DNA of 64,000 bases from Arcuatula senhousia (taxonomy: Eukaryota > Mollusca > Bivalvia > Mytilida > Mytilidae): assembly GCA_963971305.1 (NCBI GenBank), contig OZ020303.1, positions 65,348,867-65,412,866 of the forward strand, read 5' to 3'. The notes beneath the pieces were generated by a model, which was not told where the DNA came from, made no database searches, and worked only from the letters and a program-made list of their open reading frames with translations. The translations under genes were made by a program, and so were the position numbers. Positions within the stretch are counted from its first letter, which is position 1. The number at the start of each line of letters is the position of its first letter. This document shows, one piece after another, positions 10,482-22,471 of this stretch.

Positions 10482-11492
10482 TCACATTGTCTTTTGACGA
10501 TTGAGACCCTGGATATGAGGCAACGTTTTTATGTCTTTGATTCCAGTGGCGTTGTATGTCTTTTCCTTGAGTCTAATCTTAATATGGCTGACATGCCTGT
10601 TAAGATGGTACCCAGCTATTTCCGGTGCATGAACTTTGTGAAGAATTCTAGTAAGATTGACTCTGCTTGGACTTTTCCGTACAGTAAGATCCCCAAAAGC
10701 TTTGACGTCAGCGATAAATGAATTTATTAGAGGATTAAGTTTAAATTCGAAGTCTATCTGCTTTATACTTTCATCGTTATAAAAACTACTAATATGTTTC
10801 TCTTCGTGGTGAACTTTCTTTTCTATTCTTTTTCCTTCCAGAAAAGCCTCCACGTCCGTGTCCATGTGTTTTGCTTTTGATAGACTACTTTGCAATGATT
10901 TGAGGCAATCTTTTCTATATTCGAAGTCTTTCGTTAGTGTGTCAATTTCACTTTTGTATCGTCTAAAATTATCATTTAACAGTGAAATTACCTCTTTCTC
11001 TATTCTGTCGAGTTTCTCATTCAATTTCTTTCTAGCTGAATGAAGCTCTTTTTCTATAGAATGTCTTTGGAGTAAAAGTTTTGTTAAATTGTCCTCTCTA
11101 TCAACTCGAATCTTTTCAATGTTGTCAAGTACAACTTCAATTGTCTGCTCAATGTCAGACAAATTGAAGCATGCGTGCTGAGACTTGACAGCATTTTCAG
11201 ACACCGTCACGACATTGCATACTTTATGCATGGTGGTTGCACAAATGATGCATGCCGGTTCCTTATGTGTGTGACAGTAAAAGTCTAATGTTTTCCCATG
11301 AAAGGCACATGGTTCTCCAAATGAGCTTGCAACCTCTTTCTTTCCAGAATTGCTTTCTTTTACTGGCTTCTCCCGAACAGAGCGCGGGGCGCCGAGTGAT
11401 TTTGACACTTTCTGAAAACGTCTATATTCCAGCAACATTGCACCGTTCAGTGATGGCAGCCCCTCTGTGTGTGGTCTTCGTTTCAATGACAT
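10482..11492 (-). CDS. B-box zinc-finger / coiled-coil protein (TRIM-like, partial domain set)
   Basis: A 336-residue open frame. Residues 60-95 form a B-box-type zinc finger with the pattern C-x2-H-x8-C-x2-H...C-x2-C...H-x2-C, seen as EPCAFHGKTLDFYCHTHKEP followed by CIICATTMHKVC. Residues about 110-225 are charged and heptad-like, a probable coiled coil. The C-terminal 100 residues match nothing I know. There is no RING finger and no NHL or SPRY domain in the frame, so ubiquitin ligase activity is not supported. Bivalves carry many such RING-less B-box proteins, often intronless. The ATG at 11492 is the first in the frame; a very short upstream ORF precedes it. An upstream coiled-coil exon cannot be excluded. 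Confidence 0.8.
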   Translation of the reverse strand: MSLKRRPHTEGLPSLNGAMLLEYRRFQKVSKSLGAPRSVREKPVKESNSGKKEVASSFGEPCAFHGKTLDFYCHTHKEPACIICATTMHKVCNVVTVSENAVKSQHACFNLSDIEQTIEVVLDNIEKIRVDREDNLTKLLLQRHSIEKELHSARKKLNEKLDRIEKEVISLLNDNFRRYKSEIDTLTKDFEYRKDCLKSLQSSLSKAKHMDTDVEAFLEGKRIEKKVHHEEKHISSFYNDESIKQIDFEFKLNPLINSFIADVKAFGDLTVRKSPSRVNLTRILHKVHAPEIAGYHLNRHVSHIKIRLKEKTYNATGIKDIKTLPHIQGLNRQKTM

Positions 11493-11616
11493 CTTTGAGT
11501 CCTTTCACAGTACCATTAATTGATCTTTCTAACTCCTGTAATAATTGAAGCTTGGAATGAAATGTTACTTCTTGAAAAAATATGTATATCTAATGAAAAT
11601 ATGCTTCTATTGAACT

Positions 11617-11906
11617 AAGGGAGCGTCCAATTGATTTTTAGGGAGGGGGTGGTTATGGTGAAATTTGAAATAAAAAGGCAGGAAGCCAAAAAAAAAATCA
11701 AGATTTTTTTTAATTAAAAGACAGGACAGGGCAAGGCAGTAAAAAAATGCAGGATACAGTTTTGGGGTGGAAAATTTATGGTTGATTTAAAAATTTAAAA
11801 ATTCCAAAAAAAAATTCAAGCTCCGTTTTTTTTTCTAAAAATAAAAAGGCATGGTGAATAAAATATTCATAGCCCCCATACAAATCAAATGGTCATTCCA
11901 TAAAAG
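11617..11906. mobile_element. MITE-like element with G-run inverted ends, copy 2
   Basis: Starts gggagcgtccaattgattttta with a G-rich run and ends with C-run, 'caaatcaaatggtcattcc'. The interior shares 'atggtgaaatttgaaataaa' and 'aaaggcagga' with copy 1 at 495-735. Confidence 0.55.
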
Positions 11907-12870
11907 GCGAGAATTACAATGCGACATATGTAACGCAGTAAGAAGGAACTACTCACCCATACAATCCCAAGGAACAGTGCTGATTTTGCTCTTTCGCTTT
12001 TGCATGAAATGTATTTTCGTTTATAAATGGTGTTTGTGCTCAAGTTTTTAACCCATTTTGATTTGTCTAACTTTGAAAATCCAAAATCACTTTAAAGTTC
12101 TCTGTTTCATTGTATTTTTTTTTCTAATTTAACCCAATAACCGTTGAAAATTGTAATATCTTTAAAAAGTAATTAAACAAATTATCAGAATATTAGACAG
12201 GCATATTTTTTTCATTACTTTACCTACCTTATAACACTGAAAACCTTCTCCTGGAAGCTACTAAAAAAAATTACATTTTACTTCAATGTTTATACCACTA
12301 AGCTAAATCATATCATATAATTAACGGGTCAATACGACTTTTGTCTTGCTCTATTCATAGACTAATTGCACCATTAACAGCATTGTTTAATGGAAATTCT
12401 GTTAAATTTTCGATAGTTACGCTATTCATAATCAATTTGATAATCGTTTTGGGATAATAATTGTTCGAAGATTTATTTGTTGAATATTTTAGTAGGATAA
12501 CAAATATGTAATTGCTCCGTTGATAGAAATCTAAAACGTATCTCTAAAAGCTGAAATAGTGAACCTTTTAACAGGACTTAATCTGTTTAATCTGTGTCTT
12601 AAACAATAAAAGCACTTATTAAACTTTTTAAGTGACATGTTGGCAGGTCTGAAACTCGATATTATGTGTTAAAAAATAAAATGATTACTAATACATTATG
12701 AACGTAATGGTAGTACTATTGCAAAATGATGAAATACATCATCCAATGCATAACAGAAAAAGAGCCATGATGGAATATTTCAGATATTATGGAGCACAAA
12801 TTAAAACTTTTTGTGTTTAAATACCTGGGTTCAAACATTGTTATTGCTCTTATATCTTGCATTATATCTT
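11907..12870. other. Intergenic, AT-rich
   Basis: No exon, RNA gene or clear repeat seen. Confidence 0.35.
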
Positions 12871-13002
12871 TGACCAAGGGTCAATTGCAAAACGAGGAGC
12901 AGCTTCCGCTTGGTTGTTGCCTTTTTTCTATTGGATATTTTTAAAATTGCGTTTGATTAATGAAAGCTGTGTCGCATACACATCCACATCTCATTATCTT
13001 TT
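12871..13002 (+). repeat. SINE-like dispersed repeat, degenerate plus-strand copy
   Basis: Contains 'aagggtcaattgcaaaacg', 'aaaattgcgtttgatt' and 'gctgtgtcgcatacacatcc' followed by 'acatctcattatctt', in the family order. Confidence 0.5.
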
Positions 13003-13207
13003 TACATGCTTAAATCTTTGTTTTCTTTTAAAGGCAAAACTAAAGATTGATATTTTTCGTTTTCAGATGGTGTTTTAACAGTCCCGGTAATGATAGGCCC
13101 ATGGAATGGTGAGATTTTAGATCTAGTCATTACAAAAGGGGGGCAAATCAGAAAGGGGTCAGAAAGCGTAGATACAAATGTTACCACCAAAAAATTTATT
13201 ATAGGGT

Positions 13208-13241
13208 GTTTTTTTTTTCTTTCTTTCTTTCTTTCTTTCTT
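13208..13241. repeat. (TTTC)n microsatellite
   Basis: A T-run followed by about seven 'tttc' units. Confidence 0.9.
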
Positions 13242-13829
13242 GTGTTACAGTAACATGATCATGCAGGTGACGATCGAGGAGCTGTGACAGTCCAAAAAGG
13301 CTAGCATCCTACTACATATAAAGTTTTAATATATAATGGAGCCGTAGGGGATTATGATAAAACAAAGTTTTCCTTATTACATGTACATGTATGTAATGAA
13401 CGTTAATCATGGTCAAATCTATAAATTTCACGTAAATGTGCACTACTAGTAACTAAAAATTTTCAAAAGTTCCATAAGTGTGAAGGCCGATAATTTGGTG
13501 CAAGAAAGGGGCAACCAGTATCCGTACAGAAGAAAACAAACTATATTTCATATACATGGTACAATGAAAATGTGTCCATCTCGGTGTGGAATCGACTGCC
13601 CTAACTGTGGTCAGCAACAAAGCGAATGGTGTGACTTAATTCTCCATCTTTGCTTTCACCACCTAAAGTTAGTTGTGAATGCTAATACGGGTGAAGTCGG
13701 AGCGTGAGACCATAGAAGTACGATTGTGCTGGCTGATAAAAGCATCATCCCTATATTTCCATTTTTTTCAGAAAAGCCCTTATAAAACATGAAAAATCAT
13801 ATATTTTGAAATTAATATATTAAAAATTC
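13242..13829. other. Intergenic with one Cys/His-rich small frame
   Basis: A short plus-strand frame at 13564-13707 (first ATG) encodes CPSRCGIDCPNCGQQQ and further His/Cys residues. No splice-bounded context or homologue is recognised, so it is not called as a gene. Confidence 0.25.
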
Positions 13830-13849
13830 TGTAAGAAGCAAAGGTGTAA

Positions 13850-14370
13850 CGAAGGGGCAATCAAATACTGTTTATCAGAAAAGACAAGGGCATCGGTATA
13901 AATAATCAAAGCGCTAAAGCGTTTAAAAGCAGAGCTAAATGTAAGCACTAAAATAAAGAACGATCTGTTTTTCAGCAAATTTTGTTCGTTTGCTCCGCCC
14001 ACTTAAACATTTGTTATGAAATCCGTAATTTGGCTCAACCCACTTGAATAAATATATATGACGTATTGATTAAATCAAAGGTAAAAGGTCAGCAACGCTG
14101 AAGTGTACATCAACTTTAGTGTATCGATATGTGAAATGTAGTCCACATTTATTTTGTATTTATTATAGGGGTATAAAGATGTACCTCTTAGTTAAGACAA
14201 CCTGTATAACATTTAAATCATTGAAACAATGATTATACACGATGAATATTCTATAATGGATCATCTGGTAGGAATATTGCCTGACCGATTTACCCTGTCT
14301 AGACGGAAAAAAAACGCGAAAGTCAGATAGCCATATAACTACATAGAGCTCTGCTCAAAAACCACAAAAC
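13850..14370. repeat. Duplicated ~0.5-kb segment, uninterrupted copy
   Basis: Matches, in order and orientation, the flanks of the element at 20121-22739. Shared motifs include 'gcagagctaaat.taagcacta', 'gctccgccca.ttaaacatttgtta', 'ataaagatgtacctctta', and 'ggaatattgcctga.cgatttacc'. This copy lacks the insertion and gives a near-empty site around 13945-13955. Confidence 0.65.
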
Positions 14371-14379
14371 AAACAAAAC

Positions 14380-14780
14380 AAATATATAACCAAACCGCAG
14401 TCAGCAACGTGCACTCAAGCGAAACGAGAGTGAATTCAACGCTTATGGATAATTGTTTCTTCAGTTTGCCGTATAACACACAATACATTTTCTTAACATT
14501 CCGCGGGTAAAAAAATCCTATTGCTAAAGTTCCTCTGGTGAACACTACAAGAAATGTTTATTTAAACATTGATAAAGTTCCTCTGGGGAACATTACAAGA
14601 AATGTATAACGGAACTACTTTTCTCAATGTGCCTTTAAAAATATCAATGCGCTGTTCCCCCAAGGAACAAACTGACGAAATAATTATCCAAGAGCGAATT
14701 GAACCGCTCCGGAAGAATAAGCAGTTCCTGTTTGCTATAGCACACATGTCACGTTGCCGACGACATGCAATTTACTAATC
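14380..14780 (-). repeat. Degenerate copy of the Penelope-like 3' region
   Basis: Minus-oriented similarity to 62493-62740: 'tgcactcaagcgaaacgagagtgaattcaac' type motif, then 'ccgctccggaagaataagcagttcctgtttgctatagcacac'. A short direct repeat (aaagttcctctgg.gaacattacaag) occurs at about 14527 and 14575. Confidence 0.4.
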
Positions 14781-16900
14781 CTATTAAAGTGCAAATCGAG
14801 AAATTCTTAATTGCTGTTAATGGTTGGTATTTTCTGCTGCTAAAATTGAATTGTGGGATATATCAGACGTAATGAACATCTGGAATGTTGACAAATTTTC
14901 CTTTAAGGTTAAAAAACTTATTTTCCACTGTTTTATGAAAAGAGAATAACTTTGAAATTAATTTTTGATTTACTAAGAATCGTTATTGATGTAAAAGACT
15001 GAAAATTGAATTTCTCACCGTTTAAGTTGTCATAATTTGCATTTTTATAAGTGTTACACCTAAATACAAATATTAATAATTGATATTCACGTACATTTGT
15101 CTATCCATTCATTCGCTTACACCCGATTTCGCATTACAATCCAAAAACGGTATGCTTATGTTGCTGTTAATGCTAGTAAGCAGTTGCTGTTAATGCGGGT
15201 ACAATCTACTGTTAATATTTAAGCAAGTGCGAGTATGATCTGCCGTTTTAGAAATCTAACAACGTAATCATACGAAGACTAATATCAGGAAAAATAAATT
15301 TTTGAAGGCTAAATGACATCATATATTTGGAAAAATATAAAATAAAATTGAAAATAACCCGTTTTCCAACCAAAAAAAAACCAAACATACAAAGCAAGGA
15401 AATTCATTCGCTAACCTCACATATTATCATTCATATTTTGTGTAAAAGTTAACAACTAATGAAAAAAACATATTGTAAATTGATGATTTAAAAAAACTAC
15501 ACACACACATAGCGCAATAATTTCCTATTCAGAATGTACATGTATATGATTATACATACTTCAATCAAGTGATCCAAATACGCTGATTTTCAAAAAAGAA
15601 AAGTGTGAGTTGAACATTTCTTTTTTTTTCAATGTCTAAATTAAAATGTTCCTACTGTCCATACAAATCAGACAACTTAGGCGATTCAATACACATTAAT
15701 TACATTTTTGTTAATTTGAAATAAAGTGCAAAATTACAATACAAAAAATGTATTTAATTCTTTTAGTTAAAGTTATGTTTTACTCTGAAACTCGCAAGTT
15801 CTTTCACTACAAAAGTTTTATGGTCGTCATCAGTAGTTGGCTGATCGATACGGTATTTCAATTTCTCAAATGAAATCTGATATCTTTCCATGACCATATA
15901 AAGCAATTGTCTCTACCCGATTTAGACCTTACCATTGGCAGCACGACGGGTGACTATATACATGTAGTGGCAGACATCGGACACTCTTCCAGAACACCTA
16001 GATGTGCCCCTTTTGTGTTTTATGTGTGGGGTCCGCGTTGCTTAAGTTGATTTTGTTTTATGTGTTTGTATTTTTGTAGTTTTTTGTTGTTGCTCCTTTA
16101 CCCGGATATGTCTGTCGTTTGACTTTTGTTTTTTGTAACCTTGGGATTTCACAGTGAAGTTTGGATTTTCGTAACCTTTTTCACTTTTTGGCGGGTTTAT
16201 GGACATGTAATTAAGAGAAATGTTTCTGTTTTATTTTTATAATACAAGATAATATATTTTACGTCTTCTTTATATGCTTCATAGAAAAATAAACTTTTAT
16301 AGCACCTTTTAAGTATAGTAGAACTATATATGATAACTACATAGTACAAGTGTACAGACTATATTCACATGTACACTAAAAGATATAAAAGGTATGCATT
16401 TAATATGTTTCTACGTTGTTTTATACATTTATAAAAAAAAAAAATCATTGTTGTTTTTTATTGTCACATGGCCTTACGGTCTTAAAATCAAAACAGTACA
16501 TAAACACAACCGGATATTAACTTTTGTTGAGATCAGTACATTTTCGGAATGTAGTTATCTGTTCAATTACAGTGATCATGATACATTTATTAACAGCTAA
16601 TGAAAGTCGCCATCTGATTTACATTCTTGCACTTTTAGCCACGTTAAAGCGCATTTTCTGTAAAAAATTGGTTTATAGTTTGATATAATACTTCAAAATT
16701 TGATTTTCAAATCCGATTTTTTATAAGACCTTTTCTCTTTTGATTGATGTATTTTTAATTCCTGGTTATTAAAGCATAAACAGGTAAAAATAATACAGTG
16801 CGCTGGTTCGGACAAAGTAAGGCTACGCATAGGTAACAAAAAAACGTAATTTACGATTCAGATATTCATTTTTTGGTACAAAATGTACATATTCGATTAT
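14781..16900. other. Long intergenic stretch
   Basis: AT-rich, many A-runs and T-runs. Small open frames (for example 16394-16600) match no family. No exon supported. Confidence 0.35.
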
Positions 16901-16919
16901 CACTTAAATAGGGTTGTAA

Positions 16920-18860
16920 TCCTCTATGTCAAACCTCTGAGAGATAGAAATCCCATGTTTGTCTACAAACACATGATTGTAAAATTTCTTGAGTGTCGAC
17001 GACAACGTGGGGGTAACGTCGATGAAGCGGACCTCTTAGAATATGTAGTGTCCTTTTTATCTCAGGTTCTTGTGTAAGAAGTCCGCTTCATATGAATGAA
17101 GAACAAATCGGCAAGCAATGATGCACAAATCGTGCCCATTGTGATGCCAATTTTCTGCTAAAAACACGTCCACCTGTACTGTACAAATATGTTGTGGGTA
17201 AGACAGTTGAATATTTCTGTAAATTTGTTCACCTTGCTAGACTCATGGATGAAAAAACAAGTCTTTTTATACTCGACTACTAGATATTTTTAACCTGCAT
17301 TTTTCCGTTTTTTAATGGCCCAACCACGTACGTGGATTGGACATATAGTTTTACCCTTGTCCGTCCGTTTGTCCGTACATTCGTAACACTTTGGTTAAGA
17401 TATTGGTTAAGGTCTATTACTCCGATACCTGATGAATGGGGTCAATAATACACTAGATGTGTATTGGGTAGGGCTACACCACCCACTTGAAATTAGGTCA
17501 CTGTGACCTATATTTTATGCATGAACGACTTTGGATAAGTTTTTGGTTAATGTCCATAACTTAGATATTATATGTTGAGGATTAATGATATTTCACCACT
17601 AGATGTGTCTTGGGTAACGTGTACCACCCACTAAAAATTAGGTCACAGTGACCTATATTTTTAAAAATGAATGACTTTGGTTAATTACATAGCTAAGGTC
17701 CAATTCTCGGATACTACATGTTGGGGGTCAATGTTATTTCACCACTAGATAAGTCTTAGGTAACAATACACCACCCAATAAAATTTGGGTCTCTGTGAGC
17801 TATATTTTATGCATGAGCGACTTAAGTTAAGTTCTTGGTTAAGGTCCATATCTCAGATACTACATGTTAGGGGGTCAATGATATTTCACTATTAGATGAG
17901 TCTTGGTAACATGGCACCACCCACTAGAAATAAGGTCAGTGTGACCTATATTTTATATATGAACACTTTTGATTAATTTCCTGGTAAAATTCCATATCCC
18001 AGGTAATACACATTGGGGGTCAATGATGTCTCAAGAACGGGAGGGCAATCCTGTGGCTGATAGACACATATTTTTATTTTATAAAGCTTTGTTTAATCAA
18101 TTGTGCCAAACGTGATTGTATTTGTGAATGTGGAATTCACGGAAATGTATATGGGATGGGATGGAAAGTTTTAATGCTATTGCAAGATGAATATGACTCA
18201 GAGTGGAGAATTTCCATCAATTCTTTTGAATTTGTGAGAATCCAATTTTGATTGACGCCATTTCTAGAGTAACAACAATCGAAATAATATTAAAGGCCTG
18301 ATTTTATTGCTGTCAATATTGATGTTAACAAAACTAAAAGAGGTTTAGTTGTACATTTTAACGACACAACAATAAAATGTTGCTTGTATGGATTTTTATG
18401 TACTTTTGGAATCCAATACAAGGATGGAATGTCAATGGTCTTTTCGTCAACAGAGAGACCAAAATAAGAAATGATACAGCTTTTATTGTTATTTATCTCC
18501 TCCTTTGACAGTGTTGTTGCTGTATTTATGTGGTGCTTTTGCTGGTTCAACCAACCCCTAATTCAGCTGTTAAACAGTCAATATAAAGTTGGGGTTTTTC
18601 TGCAAACAAAAATTATCTTGTTTATGTCTTAGCAACACCAGGGTTGTTGAAAATACTAGTAGATGTTGCATTGGAGTTCATGCCGGGGTCTGTGAAGACT
18701 TAACTCTTTTCAAAACCAACGACCTCACGGACTTTACTCATTCAGAAAGAAGGTCACTTTCTTTTTCATGTTCTTTTTGGTCCATTTTCTGGCTTTGTCT
18801 TCAACTGAATCAAACAAACCGAACAAAGCCCGATTTTGAGGCCGAAATGCAATGAATGAA
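16920..18860 (-). pseudogene. Penelope-like element reverse transcriptase, fragmented, copy b
   Basis: Minus-strand pieces in order: FGLCLFDSVEDKARKW near 18800, an AEKPQLYIDCLTAELGV-like motif near 18600, SLYWIPKVHKNPYKQHF and KCTTKPLLVLLTSIL at 18290-18450, SYSSCNSIKTF near 18180, then after an insertion NIFVQYRWTCF and QKIGITMGTICASLLADLF near 17100-17210, and finally KKFYNHVFVDKHGISIS near 16940-17000. This is the standard Penelope-like RT order. Stops, frame changes, loss of the YIDD region, and the repeat block at 17283-18110 make it non-functional. Confidence 0.8.
17283..18110. repeat. ~145-bp tandem repeat block inserted in the Penelope-like RT
   Basis: Four to five units carry 'gtgacctatattttatgcatgaacgac' at about 17503, 17648, 17796 and 17941. 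The units also share 'ccaccactagat...cttgggtaac' and 'ggtccatatctcagatactacatgttggg'. The left edge has a 'gtccgtccgtttgtccgt' run. It separates the KTF and NIFVQ motifs of the RT, so it is a later insertion. Confidence 0.7.
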
Positions 18861-20040
18861 GATAAACTTGGGTGTTTTGGAAAAGAAAATCATCCATAAA
18901 ACGAATTATATTGGAAAAGATTTATTATTAAGAAAATCGAATTAGAGAAAAAGGGGGTGGTGAAAGTAGTATTTCCCTTGTGTTTTTTTTCGTACTGCAC
19001 ATTGACTCTAACAAAATATTGATAGAGGGGAGCAAGTCTCTGTGGTGTTAATACCTGATCTATGACCACATATTGGGACATTTGATCTGCCTTTAGATTT
19101 AGTCTCCCTAACATATATCAATCGATATAAAGAGCAAACTAGTGCGTAAATAATATTAGAAGATGTGCAATTCAAATCATCCAAATATTGATGTTATACT
19201 TACGGTTTGTTAAATTGCTCTTTATTTGTGAATCAGTTACTAAAATTGTGCAAGTTTTACAGTTTGTTGACTGAGCAATGAGTTTCGATATTTTCAAAGT
19301 CTAAAACGTCTGCTAAATGGACAAACATTGTTGGATGATGTTGACAGAATCTGAGTTTTTATATTGAAGTTCTGGATTTCCTAACTGTTTGTGTGAAATG
19401 ATTATAGAAACCTATCTTACTTGACGTAACTCCACAAACGTAACTTCCTGAATTCGTTCAATAAATATTGACGTCCGTGCTTCCGTAGCACCGTTAAGTT
19501 CAGGCCTTTTTATACCAGGCGACGCTTGAGCCAGTCGTGCTTGGTTCCTTGTGATAGCTATAACTTTATTGTAAAAGTCAATCATTTACACGATTTAAAA
19601 TGCAGATAACTCACTTTCTAGTGTAAGTATACTTTCAGGAACTGTTTTTTTTACCAAAGGTTAGCTCGGCAGTCATAAACAGATCTACATTCAGCAATTA
19701 TCCAAAAGAAAAAGTTTCAGAGGTAAAATTGGGTATATCTTTGGTTATGCGGTAAAGTTGGATAACATCTTTGAGAATGCAATGAGATCACCTTAATAGA
19801 AGTAAAATGGAATTTTGTCAGATGTTGTTACATCAAAGTGCCTAATCTAATATACGCTTGTCCAACATTATAAAAGCACTGCAGGTGTTAGTAGATCTAT
19901 TTTGAATCATGTTACTTTTTAACAGTCTATGTACCTCTTGGTCCTTAATTATCCTTTACTTAATTCTAGTTTGCACTGTCACATTTAAGTAAGATTAACG
20001 GGTTTACACATTTCCGTTTGGACCATTTATCAGGCAATGT
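18861..20040. other. Intergenic with a small dispersed motif
   Basis: At 18997-19034 the sequence gcacattgactctaacaaaatattgatagaggggagc matches arms found at 57961-58000 and 58447-58483. Nothing else is recognised. Confidence 0.35.
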
Positions 20041-20120
20041 AAAAGGGTTCCAAATTCCAACTTCAAATCAAAGGCTAAAGCGTTAAAAATGCAGAGCTAA
20101 ATCTAAGCACTAAAAATAAA
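20041..20120. repeat. Left flank of duplicated segment (interrupted copy)
   Basis: Matches 13900-13950 ('gctaaagcgtt.aaa.gcagagctaaat.taagcactaaaa'). It stops exactly where the 20121 element begins and resumes at 22740. Confidence 0.6.
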
Positions 20121-20164
20121 CAAGATGCTCCCAGGAGCCTGAATCGCTCACCTGGTATTGATGT

Positions 20165-21080
20165 CAACCATATGAAGAACTTTGTAGAGCTGAATAAGCT
20201 GAACATTTGAGCAAGCAACGGCTTTTCTCTTTCAGCAATAGTTTTCATTCTGTAAGCCACAAACGTGCAAAATGTTATTTTAAGGGCTGTCTGAACACTT
20301 TGACTCTATGGAGACTTTTGTTAAGAGCTTAATGAATTGAAAATTTAAGCAAGCAACAACTTTTCTTTATCTGCTATAGTTTTCATTTCATAAGCCAAAA
20401 ACATGAAAACATGTTTATTTAGGGGCTGTAATCCCTATAAGGAGTCATCTAACAACTTCCACCCTATTGATACTTTTGTAGAGCTAAATGGGCTGAACAT
20501 TTAAGCAAGCAACAGCTTTTCCCTATCTGCAATAGTTTTCATTCTATAGGCCAAAAACACCATTTTTCGCCTTTAAGGGGCTGTAACCCTATAAGGGGTC
20601 ATCCGACAACTTCAACCCTATGTAGACTTTTGTAGAGCTAAATGAGCTGAACAGTTAATCAAGATGAACATTTGAGCAAACAACAGCTTTTCTCTATCTA
20701 CAATAGTTCTATAGGCCAAAAACACTATTTTTTGCCTTTAAGGGGCTGTAAACCCTATAAGGGGTCATCCGACAACTTCAACCCTATGTGGACTTTTGTA
20801 GAGCTAAATGAGCTGAACATTTAAGCAAGCAAGAGCTTTACCCTATCTGCAATAGTTTTCATTATATAGGCCAAAAATAATATTTTTGCCTTTAAGGGGC
20901 TGTAACCCCTATAAGGGGTCATCCGACAACTTCAACCCTATGTAGACTTTTGTAGAGCTAAATGAGCTGAACATTTAGTCAATCAACAGCTTTTCTCTAT
21001 CTACAATATTTTTTATTCTATAGGCCAAAAACACTATTTTTCGCCTTTAAGGGGCTGTAACCCCTATATTTCAGGGCTGG
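20165..21080. repeat. ~160-bp minisatellite inside family A copy 1
   Basis: About six units contain 'acttttgtagagctaaatgagctgaacat', 'caacagcttttctctatctgcaatag', 'ataggccaaaaacactat' and 'aaggggctgtaacccctataaggggtcatc'. Unit starts are near 20471, 20630, 20793 and 20947. Confidence 0.75.
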
Positions 21081-21104
21081 ATTTGAATTATATGCATCTT
21101 ATTT

Positions 21105-21252
21105 AGACCATGGGCCAATTGCAGAACCGCGAGCAGTGCCAAATGGCCTCGTTGAAGGCTGCTGGCGGTTGTCCATTGTGGTTTTTCTAAATTGCCGTTT
21201 AATTGTGGGCTGTGTCGCGTACACTTATTCCACATCTCTTTATTTTCTATTA
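21105..21252 (+). repeat. SINE-like dispersed repeat, plus-strand copy
   Basis: Nearly complete copy: 'catgggccaattgcagaac', 'gaaggctgctggcggttgtcc', 'aattgccgtttaattgtggg', 'gtcgcgtacacttattccac'. It lies inside the family A element at 20121-22739. Confidence 0.65.
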
Positions 21253-21327
21253 TCTGACAACTTCGACCCTATGGAGACTTTAGTAGAGCTTTTGATTCTG
21301 AAGAGCCTAAGATCCTTCGGATTTTTT

Positions 21328-22471
21328 ATACCCCCCACTTCAAAAGTGGGGGTATATAGTGATAGGGGTGTCCGTCCGTTCGTCCTTCCGTCCGTCCTTC
21401 CTTCCGTTACACTTCAGGGTACCCATCTCTTATCCGCAACTCCTCCTAAACCCCTTGATGGATTTTCATGAACCTTACACACTATCTTTGTGACATAATG
21501 TAGATGTGCACCTACTATTTTAAAATTTGATCAGAATGATTTTTGGGGTTTCCCATAGCAAAACATGGACTTAGCCATTCGACTTCATGGGGGTACCCAT
21601 CTCTTATCCGCAACTCCTCCTAAACCCCTTGATGGATTTTCACGAAACTTACACACAATCTTTGTGACATAGTGTAGATGTGCACCTGCTATTTTAAAAT
21701 TTGATCAGAACGATTTTTGGGGTTTCCCAGAGCAAAACATGGACTTAGCCATTCGACTACATGGGGGTACCCATCTCTTATCCACAACTCATCCTAAACC
21801 CCTTGATGGATTTTCATGAAACTTACACACAATCTTAGTGACATAATGTAGATATGCACCTACTATTTTAAAATTTGATCAGAACGATTTTTGGGGTTTC
21901 CCATAGCAAAACATTGACTTAGCCATTCGACTACATGGGGGTACCCATCTCTTATCCGCAACTCCTCCTAAACCCCTTGATGGATTTTCGTGAAACTTAC
22001 ACACAATCTTTGTGACATAATGTAGATGTGCACCTATTATTTTAAAATTTGATCAGAACGATTTTTGGGGTTTTCCATAGCAAAACATGGACTTAGCCAT
22101 TCGACTACATGGGGGTACCCATCTCTTATACACAACTAATCCCAAACCCCTTGATGGATTGTCTTGAAATTTTTACACAATTTTTGTAACATAATATAGA
22201 TGTGCACCTACTATTTGAAAGTTTGATCAGAATGATTTTGGGGTTTCCCATAGCAATACATGGACTCAGCCATTCGACTACATGGGGGTGCCCATCTCTT
22301 ATTTGCAAATCCTCCTAAACCCCTTGATGGATTTTCATGAAATTTACACACAATCTTTGTGACATAATGTAGATGTGCATCTCTTATTCTAAAATTTTAT
22401 CTGATTATTTTTTTGGGGGGTGGGGGGGGGGGGGGTATTTATTTGTGAGCTGCGGCTCACAGTTTTTCTAG
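21328..22471 (+). mobile_element. Nested minisatellite element ending in hairpin + CTAG
   Basis: The left end is an inverted motif (accccccacttcaaaagtgggggt) followed by a 'gtccgtccgttcgtccttccg' run. The middle holds about six 174-bp units, each starting near 'acccatctcttatccgcaac' (21421, 21595, 21769, 21943, 22117, 22290). The right end is a G-run, then the hairpin gtgagctgcggctcac, then 'agtttttCTAG' followed by T. Hairpin, 8-12 nt spacer and CTAG is the layout of Helitron 3' ends. Non-coding. Confidence 0.7.

Noticed and set aside
13480..13707. Cys/His-rich small protein (CPSRCGIDCPNCGQQQ)
   Set aside because: Opens at GTG, first ATG gives only 47 residues, no splice context and no recognised family. 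Left unannotated.
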